DNA of 64,000 nucleotides from Maribacter polysaccharolyticus. GTDB lineage: Bacteria; Bacteroidota; Bacteroidia; Flavobacteriales; Flavobacteriaceae. Where the stretch lies: NCBI RefSeq assembly GCF_028882255.1, contig NZ_JARBUY010000004.1, positions 134,228 to 198,227 of the forward strand, given 5' to 3'. A model generated the notes under the pieces. It saw only the letters and a program-made list of their open reading frames with translations. It was not told the origin of the DNA and ran no database searches. A program made the position numbers and the translations under genes. This document shows, piece by piece, positions 26,545 to 34,036 of the stretch. The stretch's first letter is position 1. Every line of letters starts with the position of its first letter.

Positions 26545-26949
26545 ATGTTAAAAAAAGGAAACAAACTCTACAGCATTTTAACAGGAACTTGTCCTAAATG
26601 TCAGAGTGAAAGCATGTATTTGGAAGAAAACCCATATAAATTGGGGGAATTGTTCAAAATGCATGAGCGCTGTTCGCACTGCAATACTAAATACAAGATC
26701 GAACCCTCCTTTTTTTACGGAGCCATGTACGTAAGTTACGCCGTAGGTGTGGCCTTTGCCGTTGCAGCCTTTGTGATCTCCTTTTTGTTCATTGGTACTT
26801 CCCTGCTGACTTCCTTTATTGCCATCGTAGTCACAATGATCGTTTTTTTGCCCGTTATCATACGGTTATCACGAAATATATGGATCAACTTTTTTGTTCA
26901 TTACGATCCCAATGCCGCTAAGAAACCTTCGCAGCATACCGCTTTATAA
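26545..26949 (+). CDS. DUF983 zinc-ribbon membrane protein
   Basis: The 134-residue protein has an N-terminal zinc-ribbon-like part with CPKC and CSHC pairs (about residues 15-50) and two or three membrane segments (YVSYAVGVAFAVAAFVISFL and the next). It fits the DUF983 family of unknown function. A TTG two codons upstream is possible, but ATG at 26545 is the better start. Its last 32 bases overlap the end of the facing FAD oxidoreductase gene. Confidence 0.85.
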   Translation: MLKKGNKLYSILTGTCPKCQSESMYLEENPYKLGELFKMHERCSHCNTKYKIEPSFFYGAMYVSYAVGVAFAVAAFVISFLFIGTSLLTSFIAIVVTMIVFLPVIIRLSRNIWINFFVHYDPNAAKKPSQHTAL

Positions 26950-27979
26950 ATCGATGTACGTCTATTTCAGGGGGTAATGTTTCCCCATGTTCTATATGCC
27001 TGTACAGTTGCTCCGATACGGTAGGTGCTATAAGGACTCCACGCGACCCAAACCCGTTCAACACATACAGGTGGCCGTAATTAGGATGAACGCCGACCAA
27101 TGGCCTCCTATCCGCAACCGTTGGCCTTATCCCGGCCTCCTGACCAACGATTTCATAATCACATTTTAAAAACGTATGCAATTTGGTCTGCAATTCCTGT
27201 CTGGCCTTTTGTGTGGGTTCATTGGATTTTTCCGACCTTTCATAAGTGGCGCCGACCCTATAAAGGTCTTTACCCAAAGGAATTATGAAAACCGAGGATT
27301 TGATGATCGTGTCTAACTTCAAAGCCGGGGCTTTTATCGTCAAAAGCTCCCCTTTATTACCCTGTAAAGGCAGGTAATTGAAATATGGATTGTTTTTAAG
27401 TCCGAAACCTTCGGCGAAAACAATCTTCCTCGCTGTAATTTCCTTATACCGTATGGTGTCTGTATGCACCTGTAGTTGGTCAAAATCAAATGTTTCCTCC
27501 AACAGCTTTTCTTTTTGAAGGAGGTCGGCTCCATATAAGGAAACCAATGTACTCACATCTATTCGGCCCGTATGTAATACTTGCCCATACCCAAAGGGCG
27601 CATCAATACCTTCATAAGTGTTTTCGACAACGGTACCATCAAGAAATTTACCGAGCTTTTTTTTATCAGCGGCCTCAAACCACATATTTTGCTCTTCGAC
27701 AGAGGCAAACTTCCTGAAAACAGGAACCTTATAATCCAACTGCGTACCGAATTTCCCCTCGAGGCGCTTATAAAACGGGATGGCCTTCTCCAATTGTCCA
27801 TCCGCATTCCAAGCCAATGTAAATCGCTTCAGTACTACTGGATTATACAACCCCCCAGCGACAAGGGATGAGGACTGGGAACGATCGGAAACGACCTTAT
27901 AACTTTTCTTGTCCAGCGCTAACCGCTCACAGAATGAAACCCCTGCCAATCCCAGGCCAACAACCAAATAATCTATCAT
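26918..27979 (-). CDS. FAD-dependent oxidoreductase (DAO / glycine-oxidase-like)
   Basis: A 353-residue protein with an N-terminal FAD-binding Rossmann motif (DYLVVGLGLAGVSFCERLA), slightly off the GxGxxG pattern as GLGLAG. The DAO-like landmark VAGGLYNPVVLKRF follows at about 40-55. Near the C terminus it has GQEAGIRPTVADRRPLVG and the second FAD contact LNGFGSRGVLIAP, as in glycine oxidase and the MnmC C-terminal domain. It probably oxidises an amine, but the substrate is unknown. Its 3' end overlaps the DUF983 gene on the other strand. Confidence 0.85.
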   Translation of the reverse strand: MIDYLVVGLGLAGVSFCERLALDKKSYKVVSDRSQSSSLVAGGLYNPVVLKRFTLAWNADGQLEKAIPFYKRLEGKFGTQLDYKVPVFRKFASVEEQNMWFEAADKKKLGKFLDGTVVENTYEGIDAPFGYGQVLHTGRIDVSTLVSLYGADLLQKEKLLEETFDFDQLQVHTDTIRYKEITARKIVFAEGFGLKNNPYFNYLPLQGNKGELLTIKAPALKLDTIIKSSVFIIPLGKDLYRVGATYERSEKSNEPTQKARQELQTKLHTFLKCDYEIVGQEAGIRPTVADRRPLVGVHPNYGHLYVLNGFGSRGVLIAPTVSEQLYRHIEHGETLPPEIDVHRFIKRYAAKVS

Positions 27980-28026
27980 GCCATAAAAGTATACAATCTT
28001 GCCAAATACACATTCTTCCGGTAAAC

Positions 28027-28058
28027 AAAAAACCCTGACGAAATCGTCAGGGTTTTTA
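28027..28058 (-). terminator. Rho-independent terminator of the gldKLMN operon
   Basis: AAAACCCTGACG (28029-28040) pairs perfectly with CGTCAGGGTTTT (28045-28056) around the loop AAAT. The A run at 28027-28032 is a U tract on the minus strand, 31 bases past the gldN stop. T runs on the other side may also serve plus-strand transcripts. Confidence 0.88.
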
Positions 28059-28088
28059 TTTTATAAATTGAATTGGAATAAACCTTGT

Positions 28089-28991
28089 TTAATAGGCCCA
28101 CATATCTTGTTCGCGATCACGAATGGCCTCTTTGATCCGTTGGGCCTCCAAAAGTTGGAACAAAGCATTATCGGCAATATAATCGGTGACCTTACGATCC
28201 CCATGCACATTATCCTCACGGTAGATAACACCATTGAACCTCCTGGCATTCAACAACATATCGAACGATATGGGTTGTGCCGAGTTACGTTGGTTAAAGA
28301 CTTTTGCTTCGTGCAAAATTTGTCTTGCGCTCGGATACCATACCCAGAAAAGCTCTACCTTGGCTTCTGAAGGATCCATCGATTCATCATCGATGAAGTT
28401 AACATCGGGAGCAACCGGGGCAATACCCAACAAACGGTATTTTAATTCCCCTTGGCGCTTATCGAAATACCAAATCCCTTTAATACGATACTCTTCAATA
28501 TCCGCTGCGGTCAAATCGCGTTGGTTGACAAATTCAGGGGACAGTGGTTCACCTGCATTGATTTGTTCGTATCCCATATCGGTGGTATCCACTTTACGCA
28601 ATGTAGCGGCCAAGTCACTGAACTTTCTTTTTTCAGTAAAATAAGAATCCACATACACATCCTCTAGGTCCCCATTTTTGAGGTTCTTGATAAGCACATC
28701 GTATAACGACCTTCTATCGGAACCGATATCAACGGTGTCGATTGGATAATACAGCGGGAAGTTGACACGCTCATCCAGATCAATGGTCTCCCATACGGTT
28801 TTGGACCAAAGGATATCCCTGTCGTCCACATAACCGTACTCCAACGGAGCATCATTGTCAAGGGCCTTCTGCGCTTCTGTCCTTACCCCGATCTGTTCTG
28901 GCTTTTTAGCATTCAATATATTTGCTTGGGCCATAATGGATGCGGGCAATAAACTAACAGCTCCGATTAATAAAACATTCTTCCAATTCAT
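28089..28991 (-). CDS. gldN: GldN, type IX secretion/gliding motility protein
   Basis: The 300-residue periplasmic protein carries a signal peptide (MNWKNVLLIGAVSLLPASIMAQ). GldN (PorN) forms rings with GldK at the outer membrane in the T9SS. Family landmarks are DRDILWSKTVWETIDLDERV and the paired segments IKGIWYFDKRQGELKYRLLG and VELFWVWYPSARQILHEAKV. I chose ATG 28991 rather than an ATG three codons upstream, because it begins the signal peptide directly; either is possible. It is the last gene of gldK-L-M-N, 27 bases after gldM. Confidence 0.95.
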   Translation of the reverse strand: MNWKNVLLIGAVSLLPASIMAQANILNAKKPEQIGVRTEAQKALDNDAPLEYGYVDDRDILWSKTVWETIDLDERVNFPLYYPIDTVDIGSDRRSLYDVLIKNLKNGDLEDVYVDSYFTEKRKFSDLAATLRKVDTTDMGYEQINAGEPLSPEFVNQRDLTAADIEEYRIKGIWYFDKRQGELKYRLLGIAPVAPDVNFIDDESMDPSEAKVELFWVWYPSARQILHEAKVFNQRNSAQPISFDMLLNARRFNGVIYREDNVHGDRKVTDYIADNALFQLLEAQRIKEAIRDREQDMWAY

Positions 28992-29018
28992 AAAATACAA
29001 TTTATATAATACTACTTA

Positions 29019-30578
29019 TTAGTTTGTTATCTCAACAACTACCGGAGATACCTTTTTAAGTTTGTAGGTCTTATTGTTCGTGATATACGCGTTTACATCG
29101 AATATCTGAACCGCGTCACCACGCTTGGCTCTTTTAAGGGCAGATTTGGCCCTTGAGTCAAGTTTGTCGCCATTGACGCTTACCGTAGGCTGACCCGGAA
29201 CTTTAAATTTGAATCCGCTTACTTTTAGGTTCAAGTCAAAATCAAAATCTTCCAACAAAGCACCCACAGTGGCTATTTCCAAATTTTTTCTGGGCATTTT
29301 TGTACTACCGGTCTCACCTCTGATCGCTCCGGCCGGTCTTGGGATATCCTTGATCCTAAACTCGGATTTTGAGGATATGGTCTGACCATCAGGCAATTTT
29401 CCAGAAGCGGTAATGGTAACCGTTCTACCTTTTCCTGGGTTCATTACATACTTGCTTCCACTTATGGATTGTAATCCCGGTGCAGATGCATTCACTTTGT
29501 TGTTGGGTATTCCAGGGATGGAAATCGACATTGGGTTTGGAACACCACGATAAACAACATTCATTTTATCGGCAGCAATCAATGCAGCATTCGGCTTACT
29601 AATGGTCGCGAAACTATTATTGACCTCAACGGGAATTTCCTCCCCATCCTGCATAAAGTACATGGTACCTTTGATTTCGTGATCTCCCGCAGAACCGGCA
29701 CCGATCAACATTTTTATACCACCGGCTTCCAAGACATAATCCTTACCTTCAGAAAGTTTTCTACCATCGAGGGTCAATTCTGCCCGTACAGGTGTCGAAG
29801 ATTTATCGGTCTTACTGATGATGATCTTACCATCGTACTTTTCACCTGCATAGAAGGCGGATTTACTGGCCGCAAGTGATGTGGCGAAATTTTTCAAGGA
29901 AACCTGGCTGGTCAACTCCCCTTCCAACATTGATTTTAAAGCATCCTCTTCGGTTGCTTTAACGTCTGCTTGAAGCGAAGTCAATTTGGCCAAGGAAGCC
30001 ACTAAGGGATACCCTTCGTAATGATAGTTGATCCAATCTTGCTTAGTACCATCCCTTTTTTCGACCTTACCATTGTCATCCCCTGTTTGGAAACGTAAGC
30101 TTACGGCCTCTTTTAAACTTTCTGGAGCGATCTTTGCGACTTGGGTACGGTAATCGTTAATTCTTTTCATGAATTCCTTACCATCCGGGGCTAGGTTATC
30201 CCCTTGGAAAAACTTTTGATCCAAGAAATCCGAATTGTCCATACGGGCATAATCCTTAGGGTCTTCCACCTTTTCCATCATCCCTTTTTTAAGACCTTCC
30301 AAGTAGTCATAATACTCTTGGGACAAGGTTTTTATCTTCTGGGCATTTTGATACAATTCCCCGTACTTCTTAGCATCTTCCGATGCTTTAGTCTCAAGAC
30401 TTCCCAAGAAAGCCTCATTGCTTTCGGTAGTCTTTATATTAGAAGCTTCCAGTTTTTCGTTCATGATACCGAACGCTGCTAGAACTTCTTTACTCATATT
30501 TAAGGCCAACATCGCGATGAAGATCAAATACATTAAGTTGATCATCTTCTGACGTGGTGATGCTTTTCCTCCTGCCAT
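29019..30578 (-). CDS. gldM: GldM, T9SS/gliding motor subunit spanning the periplasm
   Basis: A 519-residue protein with a short cytoplasmic start (MAGGKASPRQKMINLMYLIF) and one membrane helix at about 14-35. A long periplasmic part follows: first helical, then several beta domains, as in GldM/PorM crystal structures. The opening PRQKMINLMYLIFIAMLALN is diagnostic. With GldL it forms the proton-powered rotary motor of the T9SS. It lies between gldL (56 bases) and gldN. Confidence 0.96.
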   Translation of the reverse strand: MAGGKASPRQKMINLMYLIFIAMLALNMSKEVLAAFGIMNEKLEASNIKTTESNEAFLGSLETKASEDAKKYGELYQNAQKIKTLSQEYYDYLEGLKKGMMEKVEDPKDYARMDNSDFLDQKFFQGDNLAPDGKEFMKRINDYRTQVAKIAPESLKEAVSLRFQTGDDNGKVEKRDGTKQDWINYHYEGYPLVASLAKLTSLQADVKATEEDALKSMLEGELTSQVSLKNFATSLAASKSAFYAGEKYDGKIIISKTDKSSTPVRAELTLDGRKLSEGKDYVLEAGGIKMLIGAGSAGDHEIKGTMYFMQDGEEIPVEVNNSFATISKPNAALIAADKMNVVYRGVPNPMSISIPGIPNNKVNASAPGLQSISGSKYVMNPGKGRTVTITASGKLPDGQTISSKSEFRIKDIPRPAGAIRGETGSTKMPRKNLEIATVGALLEDFDFDLNLKVSGFKFKVPGQPTVSVNGDKLDSRAKSALKRAKRGDAVQIFDVNAYITNNKTYKLKKVSPVVVEITN

Positions 30579-30634
30579 TTCTTAATTGGATTTTAATTAC
30601 TATTTGATTTGGGGTTATTTGACTAAAATTCCAA

Positions 30635-31288
30635 TTAGTTTCTGTTCATTGCAGTCAACATACCGCCATAAACACCATTTAATGAAGAAAGATTAGTAGC
30701 TAAAGATTCCATTTGGTCTTTAAGGGCGCTGGCATTTTGAACCACTTGTTCGTTAACGCTGGCTTGCTTGCTAGCACTTTCCAATTGTACTTTGTACAAA
30801 CTGTTCAACGATTCCATTTGGGCGGCTGCTTGGACCATCTCTTCCGAGTATTTCTTGGTAGACTCCATCGCGTCAACTGCAGGGGCGATACCTTTGGCCG
30901 CACCTTCGAAATTCTTGATACTGGAACCTAAACTTTCCATAAGACTGGCATCGATACCTGCCTCTTCCAAAAGGGTATCCAATTTTTTGGACAATGAAGT
31001 TTCGGTCTCCTTGATCTCGGTAGCTTCATTTTTCCTACTACCATTGCTTGCCCCACCGGCCAATTCAGGGTAAACCAATGACCAATCCAATTCTTCCTCT
31101 ACGGGTTCAAATGCAGCGATTGCGAATATCAAGGCTTCCGTAATAAGACCTACGGCCAATAGTAGTCCACCGGTCAAAGGTCCGATTTCCCAGTGAAGGA
31201 TCTTGAACAATGCACCGATAATCACCACTGATGCTCCCAGCCCGTAAGCCATATTGAATAATTTTTTTGTTGCTTTTGATTGTGCCAT
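30635..31288 (-). CDS. gldL: GldL, T9SS/gliding motor subunit with two membrane helices
   Basis: A 217-residue protein with two N-terminal membrane helices (about 13-30 and 38-60). The conserved Glu in the second helix region (GLITEALIFAIAAFEPVEEE) is in the place linked to proton flow in GldL/PorL. A long cytoplasmic helical region follows (MESLNSLYKVQLESASKQAS and repeats of similar type), likely coiled coil. The GldL pentamer surrounds the GldM helices (family knowledge). Confidence 0.96.
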   Translation of the reverse strand: MAQSKATKKLFNMAYGLGASVVIIGALFKILHWEIGPLTGGLLLAVGLITEALIFAIAAFEPVEEELDWSLVYPELAGGASNGSRKNEATEIKETETSLSKKLDTLLEEAGIDASLMESLGSSIKNFEGAAKGIAPAVDAMESTKKYSEEMVQAAAQMESLNSLYKVQLESASKQASVNEQVVQNASALKDQMESLATNLSSLNGVYGGMLTAMNRN

Positions 31289-31355
31289 AATTTTTAAATT
31301 TAATTTTAGTTAATGTTATTAATAAGTATTTGGTTAATGGTTGAATTTGTCCTGC

Positions 31356-31382
31356 ATCCGATATTGCATCGGGATCCGGATC
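31356..31382. other. Small hairpins in the gldK-gldL spacer
   Basis: CCGAT-ATTGC-ATCGG forms a 5-bp stem and is followed by the perfect 10-bp palindrome GATCCGGATC. They sit in the 115-base gap between gldK and gldL and have no adjacent U tract, so they do not look like a terminator. They might affect mRNA processing or the relative amounts of GldK and GldL (inference). Confidence 0.4.
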
Positions 31383-31403
31383 GTATTTATGGTTATTGTA
31401 TTC

Positions 31404-32762
31404 TTATTGTGTCGAATCTTCTTCACCCATGTAATCCTGTACGGTCCTGAAACCTACATAACTACGGGCAGAATCCGCATATTCATAATCCCGAGTACTC
31501 ACCTGTAGGAAATAAGCGACGTCTTTCCATGAACCTCCACGTATGACCTTTCTGGCATTGTTCCCGTCACCCGCATTAGGGTTCATCGTAGAAACATATT
31601 CATAAGAATTCGGGTCATAACTTGAGTTCGTCCATTCCGAAACGTTCCCTGCCATATTGTACAGGTTGAAATCATTGGGCTCGTAGGATTTGGCCTCTAC
31701 GGTATACAGTGCCTGGTCGGCCGCATAATCCCCTCGCTGGGGTTTGAAATTCGCCATGAAACAACCGGTATCACTAATTACATAAGGACCACCCCAAGGA
31801 TAGGTACCTCCCTCGATACCCCCTCTTGCGGCATACTCCCATTCGGCCTCGGTAGGTAACCTGAATTTATTCACGAATTGTTTGCCTTTACTTTTTTGAT
31901 CGTCGTTCTTGAACTTTGTCCTCCAATTACAAAAAGCCTGTGCCTGTTTCCAAGAAATACCCACTACAGGATACTCACTGTAGGCATCATGCCAAAAATA
32001 ATCGTTGTGCATGGGTTCATTATACGAATATTCGAAATCCCTGATCCAGACCGTGGTATCCGGATATATTTCCAATTCCTCATGACGGATGAAATCCTTT
32101 CTATTGCCATTCCTAGAACGTGCAGCAGCTTCAATATCCATCCAACTGTACTTATATTTCAATCGGGTCACGTCAAAAGTACGCTGACCATTATAGGATT
32201 CCTCTTCAGACAAATAAAGGGAATCGACCATGACTTCGGTATAGTATTCATCCGGATAATCGGAGGTGTCCCAGACCAAGTCCACATCCTTATTCAATGC
32301 GCGACCTTCATAACCTGTTTCACCCAATCCCGAATAATTGTCCAACATATATTTGTCATACACGGAGGCTTTGGTCGTGTCGGCATCTTTGAATGCATAT
32401 TCCCCAATACCGCCATCTTCAGGTCCTATTCCCAATTCATCGGCTAAAATGGCCAATTTGGTTCTTGTTATTGAATCTTTGACCCACTCTACAAACTGTC
32501 GGTATTCACTATTCGTGATTTCCGTGTCGTCCATATAAAAAGATCGCACTGTCACGGTCTTGGTAGGTGCATTGAGAAGTTTTGCCTGGTCTTCCTCACT
32601 TTTACCCATGATAAATGACCCCCGTGGGATCAGCTCCATGCCGTAAGGTTTTTCCGGGTACCACTTTTTACCCTGGACGCCGACCAGCTCTCCTTTTGTT
32701 TTGGACCCACAACTGGTGAGCAAAAAAACAAATGCTATAGATGATAACAATAGCTTCTTCAT
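31404..32762 (-). CDS. gldK: GldK, outer-membrane lipoprotein of the T9SS (FGE-sulfatase fold)
   Basis: A 452-residue lipoprotein with lipobox LLTSC at about residues 14-18. The main domain has the formylglycine-generating-enzyme (sulfatase-modifying factor) fold: MELIPRGSFIMGKSEED near residue 42, then FRLPTEAEWEYAARGG and NMAGNVSEWTNSSYDPNSYE, and near the end KVIRGGSWKDVAYFLQVSTR. In GldK/PorK this fold is structural and forms the outer-membrane ring with GldN. It is the first gene of the gldKLMN run, 114 bases after the arginase-like gene. Confidence 0.95.
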   Translation of the reverse strand: MKKLLLSSIAFVFLLTSCGSKTKGELVGVQGKKWYPEKPYGMELIPRGSFIMGKSEEDQAKLLNAPTKTVTVRSFYMDDTEITNSEYRQFVEWVKDSITRTKLAILADELGIGPEDGGIGEYAFKDADTTKASVYDKYMLDNYSGLGETGYEGRALNKDVDLVWDTSDYPDEYYTEVMVDSLYLSEEESYNGQRTFDVTRLKYKYSWMDIEAAARSRNGNRKDFIRHEELEIYPDTTVWIRDFEYSYNEPMHNDYFWHDAYSEYPVVGISWKQAQAFCNWRTKFKNDDQKSKGKQFVNKFRLPTEAEWEYAARGGIEGGTYPWGGPYVISDTGCFMANFKPQRGDYAADQALYTVEAKSYEPNDFNLYNMAGNVSEWTNSSYDPNSYEYVSTMNPNAGDGNNARKVIRGGSWKDVAYFLQVSTRDYEYADSARSYVGFRTVQDYMGEEDSTQ

Positions 32763-32876
32763 ACTTTAGGTTAAATTTCGATTAAGGTTATAAATGCAAA
32801 CACAATTATTATACTCTCTAAAACTACGTTTTGGGTAAATTATTGTACGTTATACCATTATCGTATATTTTTTTGA

Positions 32877-34034
32877 TCAGTTAAAGCCTTTTCTGTAGGC
32901 CTTGAACCACCGCTCTGGAATATTCTGGTTGCAAGCATCCAGATAGTCCTGTTCGATGCAAGGTAATAACGCCACTGATCCGGCTTTAGTATGTGAAGTC
33001 AAAATTGAAGGTACCTCTACCCACCATCTTTCGGTAAGATGGCTTTTATAATAGACCAACTGCTCTGTATCGGTCGGTACGGTATACTTTGTAAAATCGT
33101 CTGAATTGGAATATGGGGTTTCTTCGATCCTAAAATTGACCCCTTCTATGAAGTACCATATGATTTGGGCCAACAATTGGCACGATTGGTCTATATTCTC
33201 CATCTCATAAATACCGAAAATGCTGACCTTATCGCTGAGGCCCGCATATCTGGAGATGGCACAAATTTCCCGGCCGTCGAAACCATTGGGTGAAAAATTG
33301 GGTGAAACCCCCAATTCGCTGGCCTTGATCGCCCGCACATCCAAACTTACCATATGGGCATTGCGCAAAACAGGTTCTGCCAATGAAACGTCATTCGTCA
33401 ATTCGCCCAACCTGTAGGCATCAAAAAACAAACGATCCATAAGATCCTTTTCTTCCTGTGCGATAAAATAACTTTGATATCCTAAATTGGAAAAATTAAA
33501 AAGGTTGTTCGGTTTGTCGGTAATGATCTTGCTCATATAGGAATGGGAAGATATGAGTTCATCTTCCATACCGAAGTCAAAACGGCTATCGATTGCCACC
33601 AAGTTGACCATATCCTTGATGCCGTCAAAGGCACGGTATGCGGCATAGGTGATATCTTGGGTTGCCCCTAGAATGACCGGTATGATATTTTCCTCAATCA
33701 ATCCCGCAACCACCTCCTTGACCACAAAGTAGGTATCATCAACGGTTTCCCCCTCTTCAATATCGCCCATATCGATGATCGTCGAATTCCAATTGCCCAA
33801 CATCAATTTGTACAACTGTATCCGAATGGCGGAAACGTCTAATTTTTCAGGTTTTTTTTCGTAGGCATTACGGGATTCCCTTACCCCTAGTATCGCAATG
33901 GTGGCATTGGCCAAAACCGGAAGGCCATCGTTTTTGGTATGTGCATAAATATGTCTTCCTAGGGCTTGGGCGGGTAACAATTCGTTATGGGCCATTACCC
34001 TATCCGCTACAGGTACCAAAAAATCGAATGCCAT
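32877..34034 (-). CDS. Arginase/formimidoylglutamase-fold protein with degenerate metal site
   Basis: The 385-residue protein has the ureohydrolase fold and would often be named formimidoylglutamase. The metal-binding motifs are lost: the GGxH position reads LGATQD, DAHxD reads DSRFD, and SxDxDxxDP reads SLDVRAIKA. The two Mn ions of active arginases could therefore not be held, so this is probably a binding or scaffold protein. It starts 2 bases after topA and precedes gldK by 114 bases, so it may be transcribed with either. Its role is unknown; a link to T9SS assembly is inference from position only. Confidence 0.85.
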   Translation of the reverse strand: MAFDFLVPVADRVMAHNELLPAQALGRHIYAHTKNDGLPVLANATIAILGVRESRNAYEKKPEKLDVSAIRIQLYKLMLGNWNSTIIDMGDIEEGETVDDTYFVVKEVVAGLIEENIIPVILGATQDITYAAYRAFDGIKDMVNLVAIDSRFDFGMEDELISSHSYMSKIITDKPNNLFNFSNLGYQSYFIAQEEKDLMDRLFFDAYRLGELTNDVSLAEPVLRNAHMVSLDVRAIKASELGVSPNFSPNGFDGREICAISRYAGLSDKVSIFGIYEMENIDQSCQLLAQIIWYFIEGVNFRIEETPYSNSDDFTKYTVPTDTEQLVYYKSHLTERWWVEVPSILTSHTKAGSVALLPCIEQDYLDACNQNIPERWFKAYRKGFN

Positions 34035-34036
34035 GC

